A stretch of DNA of 64,000 bases from Pomacea canaliculata (lineage: Eukaryota; Mollusca; Gastropoda; Architaenioglossa; Ampullariidae), in contig NC_037590.1 of NCBI RefSeq assembly GCF_003073045.1, forward strand, positions 22,656,449-22,720,448, in the 5' to 3' direction. Position 1 is the first letter of the stretch, and every line of letters begins with the position of its first letter. Made by a program: the position numbers and the translations under genes. Positions 1 through 11,735 of this stretch are shown here, piece by piece. Under the pieces are notes generated by a model. The model saw only the letters and a list, made by a program, of their open reading frames with translations, was not told the DNA's origin and searched no databases.

Positions 1-227
1 CTGAGTCACTCGCCAAGCTCCGGAAATGTCTCGATAATTGCTTAAGACTGAAACTGCTTAACTGCAGTTCGCATGTGCCGTAAAGCACGACCCTTCCTCG
101 TGCCAACAAGCCAACAACTTAAACGTTGGCTCAACGTGCGCAGGGAAAAAGGGATTCGAGGAATTTAAGGTTGTGGAAACGAACCTCACCGTCCGCGACA
201 GAGAGAAAGGATTCAAGACGCCTTAAC
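1..227. other. Intergenic, nothing recognised
   Basis: Mixed-composition DNA left of the minisatellite. No convincing exon, RNA gene or repeat boundary is visible. Confidence 0.5.
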
Positions 228-556
228 AGGACTGAAGACATGCTGCAAGGACAAAGGATGTACTAACATGACTCGAGACACATAAAAAGGACAAAGGACA
301 TAGTAACAGGACTGAAGACGTGCTACAAGGACAAAGGGCGTACTAACATGACTCAAGACAGATAAAAAGGACAAAGGACATACTAACAGGACTGAAGACG
401 TGCTACAAAGGCGTACTAACATGACTCGAGACACATAAAAGGACAAAAGATATACTGACAGGACTGAAGACGTGCTACAAAGGACAAAAGGCGCACTAAC
501 ATGACTCAAGACACATAAAAAGGACAAAGGACATGCTAACAGGACTGAAGACGTGG
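228..556. repeat. Minisatellite, about 80-bp unit, about 4 copies
   Basis: The phrase AGGACTGAAGAC recurs at 228, 308, 388, 460 and 541, giving spacings of 80, 80, 72 and 81 bp. Within each unit the pieces ACTAACATGACTC and AAAAAGGACAAAGG recur, so the unit itself looks built from shorter related blocks. The third full unit is shorter by about 8 bp. A decayed edge (GTGCTAACAGGACTC) appears near 650. The open frames across it are by-products of the repeat, not genes. Confidence 0.9.
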
Positions 557-2880
557 AAAAAGACTAAATTTAGCACGAAAATGATTGAACAAGTACTAAC
601 AAAAATGAAGGCGGCAAGGAAAAAAAAAACAAACAAACAAACTCAAGATGTGCTAACAGGACTCACCATGTTAGTGTCGTGTCCTCCTGCCTCGCTCTTC
701 CCGCGTGCGGCGTGCAGCCGATAGAATTCGCTTCCTGCTGCTGGCGGTTGATGTTTCGAAGAGAGACGCTCACGTCAGCACTAGTGCAGCGCCGGAGGAC
801 GGGCGCAGCGGCACGCAACAGGCTGCATTCTCCTTCAGACCACATGGTTCACACCTGTAACACACACACACCAACAAATCAGGAGAATGATTTCATAATC
901 AACAGGCAGGGTGATGTCAAAGCGCCTCTCTGCTTCTACTCTCTCATCCCTTGCCACAGACTCTCACGGCTCGCCTCAACCCTTAGCGATGTAAACAACA
1001 TCATGTTTGTGTTACGCCATCCTGCAGCCAGTGATATTAGCCAGCGGAGACCAAGCATCATTAACCTTTGCGACACGATAGCCGAAGTTTGGTTGCTGTT
1101 AAAATGGTCCGATTGGCAGGGACTGGTGGACTTCTGCCTGCACTGAATTCTTGACAGATGCGACATGGTGACTGCCTTCCGGCCTCCGTGTCTCACCTCT
1201 TCCCCTTCTCTCTCTCTGTTTCGACCTCTCTCTTTCTTCTCCTCCCCTTTTCTCATAAACTTTTTCAAAACAATGTTCAAAAATAACTCTATTAAAGACT
1301 CGTGAGAAGTGTGTTTATCCCATCTACATATCCACCACGTACAAAAACGAGCACAAAAAAAGGCAAAATACTGCCAAGTGTTGCTGCCGTCAGACATGCA
1401 GCTGCCGAGCCACCCTTCTGGACTCCCTTCAGCTACCTGCCTTGAGTCGTTTTCAGCTTCTGTGATTCTCGTCCCTCCCTTCAGAAGCAGCCGATGCGCT
1501 TGTACTTACATGAAAGCAAATAAATAAATCTGCGGGCACACACTGAAAACTGCTCAGTCTCATCCAATGGGTTATGTATTTATACCGACATCCATCACGC
1601 CCCAGTTCTCCACCCCCAGCACCCCATTTCGTCAGCTGGGTGTCCTTTCATAGCAGATATACACTTGTTGCGTCATACCAGGCAACCAACATATATTTTC
1701 GCATTCGTTCGCCACTGAAGGAGGTCAGCTTCAGTATCAGCGCCGAGCATGTGGGAGCTTGGACGAGGAGAAAATGTGTATGGTCGTTGTTTTTCCCAGC
1801 CCCCCATTCTCCCCAAACCCCGGGGGCCTGGAATGCCACGCATCTGCCCTTCCCGCGGTGTTGCCTTGTTTGCTGTGAGCTGTCTTGGGTTCGTCCCTCG
1901 ACAAACACCGCAGGCCCTTCACTGCCCATGTGGTATCAACCGCATGGCTTTGTTTTACAGATGTCCAGACAACGGCAGACGTAACTCGAGATACGAGTAG
2001 GCAAACATTGTGTAAAGCACGAGAATTGTCGTGGAGTCCAAAGACGCTGCAGACCTAGTCTTGAACTTCTAAAACAGGGTTAGCCAACACGGTGCCATGA
2101 TGGGGTTGGGGGAAGGATGTTTGTACAAAATATAGCAAGTTAAAATGCTTAAAATGTGTTTATACAAAACAGTCACGAAACATTTACAAACATTTACAAA
2201 GATATCAAAGATATCAAATGTGCGCACAATTTCTCTTTTAAAGTGTCGCACACTTTTCTAGAGGAAGCCACTACACAACGATTACATGCTCCTCAAATAT
2301 TTTCAAGAATCATATTTGATATGAATAAAACTAGAACAATTTACCATATTATGATACTCACTCACCTAAAATTTACTATGAAAAAGTAGAAAGTAAAAAG
2401 AAGAAAAGTCAGACAACAGACAGATAACGGCCATCTGCATGGAAACAATGGCATTGCCTTTTACAACAGGTCCCCGAAATTCTACAGAACCATCTGGAAC
2501 TGGTGCCACATCTGCGCATACGTGTGTAAGATATGTAATAGAGAGAAAGAAACAAGGAAGAGATTGCCTTCCATTGATAAAATGTTAATTTCAATATCTA
2601 CTTATCTACTTATTATCTAAACTATGAACCAGCAACACTTTGCAATGATATGATGCCGCAATAATTCCCATCTACAATGCGATCATGCACACTAAGGTCA
2701 GGGACCGTCAGGTCATGGTCACTGCAAGCTTATATAATTTATTTCATGCTTAATTAAGTACCATTTTAATTAATAACTAATTTACTTTTGCCTGGCGCCT
2801 AATGTTCTAGTCAAAAACATCTCTGACTCGAAATTAATCAAAAAAAAACAAAAGCCAGGCAACAATATTGTCAACGGTTT

Positions 2881-2905
2881 CCTCCTCCTCCTCCTCCTCC
2901 TCCTC
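2881..2905. repeat. (CCT)n microsatellite
   Basis: Uninterrupted CCT triplets followed by a C run and CCACC. Confidence 0.95.
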
Positions 2906-5170
2906 CCCCCCACCACTCGCCCCTCGACCGTTCTGATGTTTAACACGCTCGAGGCCTGATGGCGTCTGCAGTAATTGACACCATTACCTGCTAATTAGTC
3001 AGGCAGATAAGCAACCCACAACAGCCACGTGGATGTCGTATTTGGCGCCGCTTTACCTAGTGACTGATCTCGGCTATTCTCATTAGTCTCGTCGTCGATG
3101 ACGAAATTAGTGTCAGCTGCCGTCACACGACTCTGGGGACCAACAAGAAGAAATAATCGTGACCTTTTCTATAAATAACTGCGGGAGCACGCTATCAAAC
3201 AAGTCGCACGCACGAATAACAGACTTCTGCATGAATACAACTCAATAACGGTGAAGGTGGGTTCGCTCAAGGGGTCAACCGTCTTTACTATCTCTCTAAA
3301 TTAACTTTTTGTCGTCCGCAGCGCCTTTCTTTTTTTTGTTTTTTGTTTTTAATTGTAGTTGCCACAGACCATTGAACCACGTTGCCAAGACGCCATGGCA
3401 ATCACTATCAGTATTTTTGTAGTTAAAAAAAAAAAAAACTCATAATACGTACCCCTCCCCAAGAAGACAGTTGATCCTCTGGAATTCGTGTGCTAAAGAG
3501 ATCGAGATAGGTAATCATCTATGCGGCAGTGGGATAAAGAACCGCACAGTATGGCCGACCTGTCCATGGATGCTGGCTTCATCAAGCCACTTTCCAGACC
3601 TCAAAACACCGATCACATGGCCGCCTTCGTGTTGACGCCGTGTGACGGGCGGTACGTAGCCATTGTGACTGGCAGCAACAGGGGTTGAGGTATTGTTGGG
3701 GGGATAGCGCATGACGAGAGGCCCCTCCGTCCTGACATTTAACCCTGACCTTCAGGCGCCACTAGTGATGCTGAGCCTGAGAATAAACACTCCTCCATCC
3801 TCGCCAGTCGATCCGCTTGAGCCCCGGGCTCTCGAAAATACACCCACTGCTGGAAGCGGGAACTCCGAGAATCGCTACTTTAAATTATTTAAATTATTAG
3901 TTGGGGTGGAAGCTGATTTCAGAAAAACTAGATCGATCTGGCCTAAAGGTATGATAAACTACTTCTTCAAATGTACGACAAACAATACTGCATCAATGTT
4001 TCGGCCATACTGCATCATGATCACCATAATATTCTTTATCAGAAGAAGCACATTTGGGATAAGTAGTTAAAAATAAAATCTTGCTGCTGCTGTAATAATA
4101 ATAATCGTCATTATCATCGCTGATGGTGATGCACCTGCATGTCGGGAAATGTTCTTGGAAGTCGGCCAAAAGGTAACGGCGGTGGGTGACTGACTCCCAA
4201 CATGTCCAGACCAACGTCAGGGAAACTCCTGAGACCGAGTATCTCAGGAACTCCGAGACAGACAGCGCATCTCTGCATTTTCCAACGGCCGTGGGCGCTT
4301 GTCCTTACTGTTGTCACCTGTCGATGCATTTAATGTTTAGAAACTTGGCTACTTGCTTCTTACTCTTGCTTATAAGGCAAGTGGTGGGTGGTAGTGGTGG
4401 TGTGTCTGTTGGAGGGTAATCTCGCAGCTGGGAGTCCGATGTCGCCATCTTCGTCCTCACTGCTACACCAGTCACCTGCTGAAACTTTTTTTTCTCTGTG
4501 AAAAGTGTCAGCCTTAAACACAACGGCATTAGTTGTGTGCTCGCCGACAACACTGCCGCTAATGGTTCTGACCTTTGGATCACAATCATCCCTCTGTAAA
4601 TCTGTTAATTTTTTTGTCGTGTGTGTGTGGGGGGTTTTCTGTTGTTTTAGGCACTGTTGCTGTAAATGGTGATGAAGCCTATGCGAGTTTAGGTAGTTTG
4701 GCCTTAACAATGCAAGCTCTGCGATAAACACTATAAAGTGATTTTTTTTGTACAGTACTTAAATTTAAATTATTATCCTGTATGTGTGCGACGCTTCTGA
4801 CTGATTTTATTACTGATTCCAATTCCAACGATTTGTTCATCATTTGCTGCAAACTTTTCGCAACAAATCCTTTTGCCAACAACTAGCACCATCACATGGT
4901 TCAATCTCTGGCTGGCATTTTGTAAATCGTGGATCGTCAGGAGCGATCGAGTAATCCACACCTGGAGATTTCGGGACTGTAATGACTCTTGCGAACCTTG
5001 CACTATTAGGTCCTCGTTATCTTATTAGTACAGAAAAAAATATTCCCGAAGTAAACATAATACACCCGAAACAAGTCTCCACCCATCGTTGAAGCCACTA
5101 TCATCACCCACCATGCTGTGAAGGCAGATAACACCCACATGGGGAGGCGCGTGCTCCTGTAAACGCCGAG

Positions 5171-5208
5171 CTCTCTCTCTCTCACACACACACGCACGCA
5201 CGCGCGCG
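5171..5208. repeat. Compound (CT)n(CA)n(CG)n microsatellite
   Basis: CT dinucleotides pass into CA, then CGCA, then CG repeats. The alternating purine-pyrimidine right half could adopt Z-DNA. Confidence 0.9.
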
Positions 5209-6265
5209 ATTAAAAGTTGCAGAAAGTTGTCGAGAAGGTGCATCATCATCTATATCCATTAGTTCCAGTTCTCCTAAACTATCAGACATGCGGAGAAAAA
5301 AAGCGAGAGAGATGTCAGTCTTAAGAGGTTAGGCACCGGTTATCACTGCTTGCCATCTGCACGTGTGTATCCGTGTGTGAGTTGTGAATGAGCTATACAC
5401 ACAGCTCCATCCTCACACTCACAGATGTGTACTTGTTTCCAAGTGAATGTACATGAGCCATGGATGAGCTATTTCCGCTTTGGTGGTAGGGAAGGACCGA
5501 GAACTAAATCATTGCTGTAAGTAACGGCCAGTAACACATACACACAAAGGACCACTATATAGTTGCTGCGAGCATCTAGCGAGGATGGAGCGACAGTTCG
5601 CCGCCCGCTTCCTCATCAGGTCACGATGGCATCCCGATCCCTGGGTCACGAGGTCGGCACAACACACACAAGCTAACACTTATGGAGGGTCACGTCCTTA
5701 CCTGCCGTACGTCGTTCTCATCGTTAGTCAGATGCACTCCATCATCGAACACTGGCACCTCGTGCGGTAAAGGCAACCGCGGCCATGTCAAGCTTGTATC
5801 GCAGACTTGTAACTCATTGCAGGAGTCAGGACTCGTGAGGAGAGATTTCGGTTAACGCGTTAAAAATAGAAAGTTCATTTTAAAAAATATATATACAGCT
5901 ATAGCGATGCTACAAGCGATGCAAAGCTATATATCTACGAATCTTCCACTTTACAGATACACCGCATGCCAGCCTACCCCCCTGATCTTGCTGTTTTTTT
6001 TTGGCTCCACAGATATCTCACAGACAAACTCTTATTCCATCTTCATCTTTTCTTGCGCGTGCCATTAACTGCTTGAGGGGTCATATGACCTGATTCTTGC
6101 GGTGCCAGGTTTTCGCGATGTGCCTTAACTGCAAAACCAAGGTACGATTGGAAGGAGATAGAAGATGGCTTAAAAAAATGGGAAAGCTGCTAGAAAGTCT
6201 TGCTTCTTTATTTTCATGAAATGTCAAGCTGACCTGCTGAACGAATTGAAATGATCGCGGAGTGG

Positions 6266-7238
6266 TACAAGTGCTCACTTGAGGAACATCAACACATGCA
6301 GGGCGTGTTCGCGTGCATTGTTGAAAGTCTCGATGCACTGACATAGATAAAACTATAAACACACACATATTTATATTTGTAAATTTGGGGAACGGAGATT
6401 GAATCGTGTTCCTAACAATGGCGAGCTTGATTACAAACATGACCTGGAGACTGTTGGTGCCAGAACCTGGGGCTGCTATGTTGTCTTCTCAACACTTTAG
6501 CATGCAAGATGGAAATCCTCAATGTAGCCAATTCATGATTAATTCGAAGTCACACTGAAAGACTTATAATGAATTTTAAAAAAGCATAATAATGGAGAAA
6601 GAGAGAATTAGACGAAAGGTTCACAACTTGTAGAACTACTGTCACTAAGAGAAACACGCTTTTGTGTGCCCCGTATTACAGGAGTCCAACTTATTTAAAT
6701 GCTTACAATACTATTATTCAAACAGTACTGATGATAAATACGGCAGCGGTGCCATACTAACAGGGAGGCTGTTGGCACCATGGTCATCCTCTGGACCAGC
6801 TCATGACAGAAGGGAGGCAACTGCTGCGTTTCCATCGACCTGCAAGCACCAAGGCCCAGAGCGGTGAAAGAACATGCTAGCGAATAGCGATTGTTAGACA
6901 GGTTTGGACAAGGCCTAATTCCAGCTCACATTTGGCTGAATTCACTCGAAACATGTAGAATAGATTGGCAGACGTAAAACTAATGTTTATGATGTAAGAA
7001 CTTCCCCTTTGAAGCTCTTGACGGTTGTAGTCTCGTTATCTCGCCAACCCGCTTCTCGCCTCACTTCGCAGCAGAACTATTTCTTCAGTTACTTTTAGTT
7101 ATGAATCATCCGCTCGTTTTGTCATTGCCCATGCCTCTCATCCAACATGTGTTTGTGTCTTCTTTATACGTATACGTGGCAACTAAGGCCGCGAGAACAC
7201 GCCTACATGTTTTGATGTTCCTCGAGTGAGCACTTGTA
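6266..7238. repeat. Widely spaced inverted repeat, 48/49-bp arms
   Basis: Arm 1 is 6266-6313 and starts TACAAGTGCTCACTTGAGG. Arm 2 is 7190-7238 and its reverse complement starts TACAAGTGCTCACTCGAGG. The arms match at about nine positions in ten and then stop abruptly. The 876 bp between them has no recognisable coding content. They could be termini of a non-autonomous DNA element or two opposite copies of a short dispersed repeat. No target-site duplication was evident. Confidence 0.7.
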
Positions 7239-9224
7239 TGTCATAGCTCCAGTTACCTGTCTTCTCCACTTTGTGGTGTATTGTCTCTAGTCTTCAAAAC
7301 AGTTGATTTTGAAGGGAATTATTTGTCCTGCAGTACTGGCTGGCATAGTTTGTCTAGTCTCTACCCTCAATCCATGACCCTATGATGAACCAACACTCCA
7401 ATCTGCCTAACTCTAAGGGTGATTGAAGCACTCTAGCCCCCTGACCACAACAAGATAGTGATTCATCAAAGGGATACATATATATGTGCATAGGCAAAAA
7501 AAACAAAACCCTATTACACCCTTACACCTCTACTCAACCAACCAACTGAACCAAAGCACCTCTCATACAAACATACATTGATTAAAACTGCAAAAGTGTG
7601 GGACTGGTATGCAAATTGGAAAAGTTAGGTTTTATAGGTGTTTTGAAGAAGCAATCTGCAGAATCACAATGTCAGAGAAAGTTTTTTCCAGACTATATGG
7701 CCAGAAAGAGAAAGCAAGCTGTCCCTGAGTTTTATTTCTGCCATGAATTATGTCTGAGAATCAGATAAGGAGCAGAGATACCTGGAACACTGGCAATATA
7801 CAAAGAAGTGGTCTGGTTAATGACATAGAGACACATGGTCAGTAATCTATTAGCGAATGCAAATTTACAAGTAAAAAGATCACAAGGACCCTCCAGGGTA
7901 CAACAAATATGGCTGCTCAGTTCTGCACTCTAGAGTTTCTTGACATGATCTGGAATGACAATGAGAAGCTCCTGTGTAGAGATATACAAATATCACTGAA
8001 TGCATGAATAGATTTCTAATAAGAATTCATACTATTAATGCCATCTTAAAATCAGTGACATGTAGTTCACTCAAGGACAAACTTGCAATTCACATCTTGC
8101 CATTCATTCGACGATATTATGCCATATCATACAAAGGCATTTAATATTTATTTCCAAAATTCCTGGTGACTGAGAGTGACAAGAAATAAGCATTTACATA
8201 AAATACAGAAATAATTTGAGCAGATAATGTGGGACATAAACACAAGTACAGCAGGGCACAAGCTTCAGAATGCAATCCAGCATTCCGAGGCACCATTGTA
8301 TATGTAGCACGCAAAACAATTATTAACAGCCTGCACAAAATGGAACCTTTCTGCATGACCATCATCCAATATAGTTTCCCCTGTGAACAGCTGCAAATCT
8401 TTGTCTTTTACGTGGAAGAATTCTGACTCATTCACTTCAAGGTGATGCTCTTGAGCTACCTGTGCTCGTAGATCTCACAAAACATGACCAGGAAAAGGGA
8501 AGATAAGAAGCACCATTAGTAGATCACATGTTATAAGCAGTGTGGCTATGACCAAAGAATGAGACAGGTGCCAGTGTCACTGATATCTGCTTACCTATGA
8601 ATGAAGACAGAGCAAGAAGCAGCTTCAAGTAACATATGCCCATCGATGTGGAGATGACCAAAATAGATGAGTAAACCATTTCCATTCCTTATCAAAGAAA
8701 TACATAACAAGGAATAGAAAACACATGGCTGCTCAAATGATTAACCTATGAAAACTGCACAGATTATTACAATGTTAAAGCAATAGACAAATCAAAGTTG
8801 TATATGCCAATACAATATGCAAGAGCAGGAAAAATTTGTGTCTCAAACTATAAACCCTAACCTAAAAGGAATTACTGGCAGATTTTCAAGTAACATGGAC
8901 AAAATATTTGCAAGAGTTGTTGCTTTAGTATTAGTTTTGTTTACCTATGGATTATGCCTCATGTATCTAGCTTCTCAAGTTGCCCAATCCCTCAAAATTT
9001 ATCTAAGTTATCCCTTCAAAGGGGTTAGAGAAGTGTAACAGATGTTTCTGCTGCATTTCTAAAGATGCCTTCTTTACTAGCCTGTGACTCCAGACTTTAT
9101 CAAAATACCAAGCACAGCTAACTTCTGGAAATTAAAAACAAATCAAGAGTAACCCACTTGATGCTACATTTTGTTTAATGCATTTGATTTATCTTCTGAA
9201 TGTGACTGAAAAGTACAACACAGT
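7239..9224. other. Intergenic, no gene recognised
   Basis: A/T-rich DNA with short open frames only. Parts have the look of old repeat sequence, but no family could be named. Confidence 0.45.
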
Positions 9225-10885
9225 TATGTATGGTATTGGTGAGAATGGTATCTGAGACCAAAGGAGAGCCTTGAAGAGAAAACGGAAAAGCAAACCCAAA
9301 GCAGATTCGAAATACAAAGAAGTGAATTGTGCCATCCAGAAAGGGATGAAGGCAGCTAGGGAGCGAGATTGAGAGCCAGTGCAGGACCATAGAGGGAATG
9401 GCATGGGTGACAGTTAAGTGGCCTACCAACTACTAAGGACTCTCACCGAGACAGGTTAACACAAGATCTCCATCATTAACGACAGCAATGATCACCTTTT
9501 CAGAGAAAGCACTTCTGCTCTCAACTAAGGGACTGAATATTGCAAAGACCTGTACCTGTACAACTTTCAGCTGAAGACAGATGCTAACATCCTTCAAAAT
9601 AACCAACGAACCCGAAGACCTACCAGTCCTATGGGAAGAGGTCAAAAGAACGATACGTAATCTGAAGGGAGGAAAGTTGACTAGTGCTGACTGGCTGAGT
9701 TGCTCAAACATAGTAGGGAAGAAACTACAAAGGCCCTAACTGCTCTGTACCAAAAAGTCTAGATGCAGTCACTAGTCATACCCTTTCCATAAAAAGAAAC
9801 AGCAAACAGTGCCAGAACCACAAGCCTTATTAGCCACCTAAACAAAGTCATGCTGAAAATAATAAAAAACCGCATCAGCACCACCACTGAGGAACTGCTA
9901 GCAGAAGAGTAAGCTGGCTTTCGACAGGCAGCAGCACAGCTGAAAGAGAAGCCTCTCAACATCAGTGGGACTTCTATCACAACTTTATAGACTTTAAAAA
10001 TGCTTTCAACAGTCTCGGCAGTACTGCTGAATAACCAGATAGGAATTTACTTTCAAACAGGAGGCATGTATGTGCTGTTCAATATTATCTTGGAAACATC
10101 ATGCGTGAAACCCTCCATGGCCACCAAACTCCATTTCCATTGGTGGAAGGCCAATTTGCAGCCTATGCTTTGCAGACAACATAGATCTGTTAACAGGCTC
10201 TAACAGATAACTGCAAAATTATTACCAGTAAACCAACAGTTCAAACGAATATGTAATGGAAACCAGTACTGATAAAAGCAAAGTCACGGTCATTGGCAAT
10301 GGCTAAGCAGAGATCTACGTGAACAGTGAAGGCTTAAGGAGCTTTAAGTACTTGGGAACCACCCTCCATGACAGTTGTCTACAGCAGGGTTGCAACAGGA
10401 ACAGCGACAATGGCCAGGGTGTGACGCAGCCATATCAGGTTCCTACAATCTGTTTGAGTCCCTTATAGTACATGCTTTATGAATGTGAAACATGGACACC
10501 GTTTCCTGATACAGAGAGAAGAATCTAGGTATTGGAGAGCAAGTGCCTCAGGAGGCTGCTAAGGATGTCATATGAAAAATATGAAACAATAACTTTAGCA
10601 TGGCTGCCACACTCGTAGGACACCAGGAACCTCAACTTGCAACAGTCAAACCACAGAAGCTGATCTGGTTTGACCATGTGACATGAAACAACACCCTGTC
10701 GATGACTGTCCTTCAAGATACTGTGAAAAGTGGTTGGCGCCAAAGTGGCCTGAAGAAAAGCTGGTTTATGAATGTCAAAGACTAGATTGGTCATCCTCTG
10801 CAGGACCTGCTCACTATCGCCCAAAACAGCCATGAGTGGTGGGCCCTGCCAGCTGCCATGTCTATCCACCCGCTCCCCTAATTAC
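9225..10885 (+). mobile_element. Decayed LINE (non-LTR retrotransposon), ORF2 relic
   Basis: Fragments of a LINE reverse transcriptase appear in order on the plus strand, in shifting frames: RTIRNLKGGK near 9650, a decayed EEQAGF-like stretch near 9905, FIDFKNAFNS near 9980, the catalytic-box equivalent CFADNIDLL near 10170 (FADD type, with N for the second D), FKYLGTTL near 10345, YECETW near 10475, KCLRRLLRMSYE near 10535 and the 3' end IGHPLQDLLTIAQN near 10785. Many stops and frameshifts show it is long dead. The layout is that of an endonuclease plus RT type LINE with a cysteine-poor C-terminal tail; the clade is not assigned. It probably starts earlier than 9225, because the endonuclease part was not found. 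Confidence 0.85.
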
Positions 10886-11282
10886 AGGTACCAGTCAAGG
10901 AACTGATTGTCGGTAGTACTGGCTTTCCGAAATGTATAGCTGGATACCAAAATATCATTTCTCTTTATACAATCATCAAAATACACAGACAAATTTCCAC
11001 TTGCTTTTTTTCTTCCTTCACCACGTTCCCACCCATTAATAAGCCAACTACACTTTAAAATATCCTCCACATTCACCAAAATCTACTTACATCTTTGGAT
11101 GAGACACTCATTTGAAAACACTGCAACAAATCAAATAACTGAATTGCTACTCTTAAACCTGATTGCTAGTCTGATGTAACAAAGTGGGAAGACATAGGCT
11201 CATACCAACTGTGATCACAGCAATATTTTTTGCCACACTGAAGATTTCAGGAGGCACCTTTTGTCATTCACTGATGCGCAGC
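10886..11282. other. Spacer between two LINE relics
   Basis: A/T-rich, nothing recognised. It could be 3' UTR of the first LINE plus 5' part of the second. Confidence 0.4.
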
Positions 11283-11735
11283 CAGCCCTTTCTTGCTGCA
11301 TGGTTGTGAGACCTGGAATCTACTCTCTTACTGTAAAAAAATCCAGGTATCCTTAAGAAAACTACTGTTAACTGCTATATTAAACGCAAGACCAAAATAC
11401 AGACTGCAGATGCCATCCTCACTGGAACATCAGAAACTCCTTCTTGCAACAATGAAATGGTCTTGTTCAATCATGTCACTCAGCACAACACTCTAAGACT
11501 TTTGGGCACATTGAAGGGTCATTGACAGTGAAGTGGACAAAGGAAAAACTGGATGTTGAATCTGAGGAAGCAGACTGAACATTCCATGCAGGACTTGCTC
11601 ACCACTTGCTAAAGACCAACCAAAGTCAGGTACCTTTCACATTTAGCCAGGTACCTCTGATCACCAGAACCAGCAGGCTGGCTGAAAAGGTGATCAGCTA
11701 GCACTAGTTAAATGAATGTTGATGATGAGGAACCA
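11283..11735 (+). mobile_element. Second LINE relic, 3' end of the same general family
   Basis: Translations give LLHGCETWNLL near 11290 and a decayed version of the C-terminal block, with a tail SMQDLLTT-like segment near 11590 and the closing residues near 11690. The order matches the 3' part of the relic ending at 10885, and the orientation is the same. It is 5'-truncated, the usual fate of a LINE copy. The two ends lie about 850 bp apart. Confidence 0.65.

Larger units (their letters stand above)
557..6265. other. Intergenic, no gene recognised
   Basis: Several short open frames exist (for example 679-1146 plus, 936-1397 minus, 3711-4070 plus) but none shows a recognisable domain, splice-site pattern or conserved motif. 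Local GC-rich patches (700-1100, 1600-1950, 3520-3740) alternate with A/T-rich DNA. It holds two microsatellites listed separately. Confidence 0.5.

Noticed and set aside
2950-3190. Possible enhancer with TAATTAG and CCACGTGG motifs
   Set aside because: Short motifs of this sort are expected by chance; nothing else supports it without comparison to another species.
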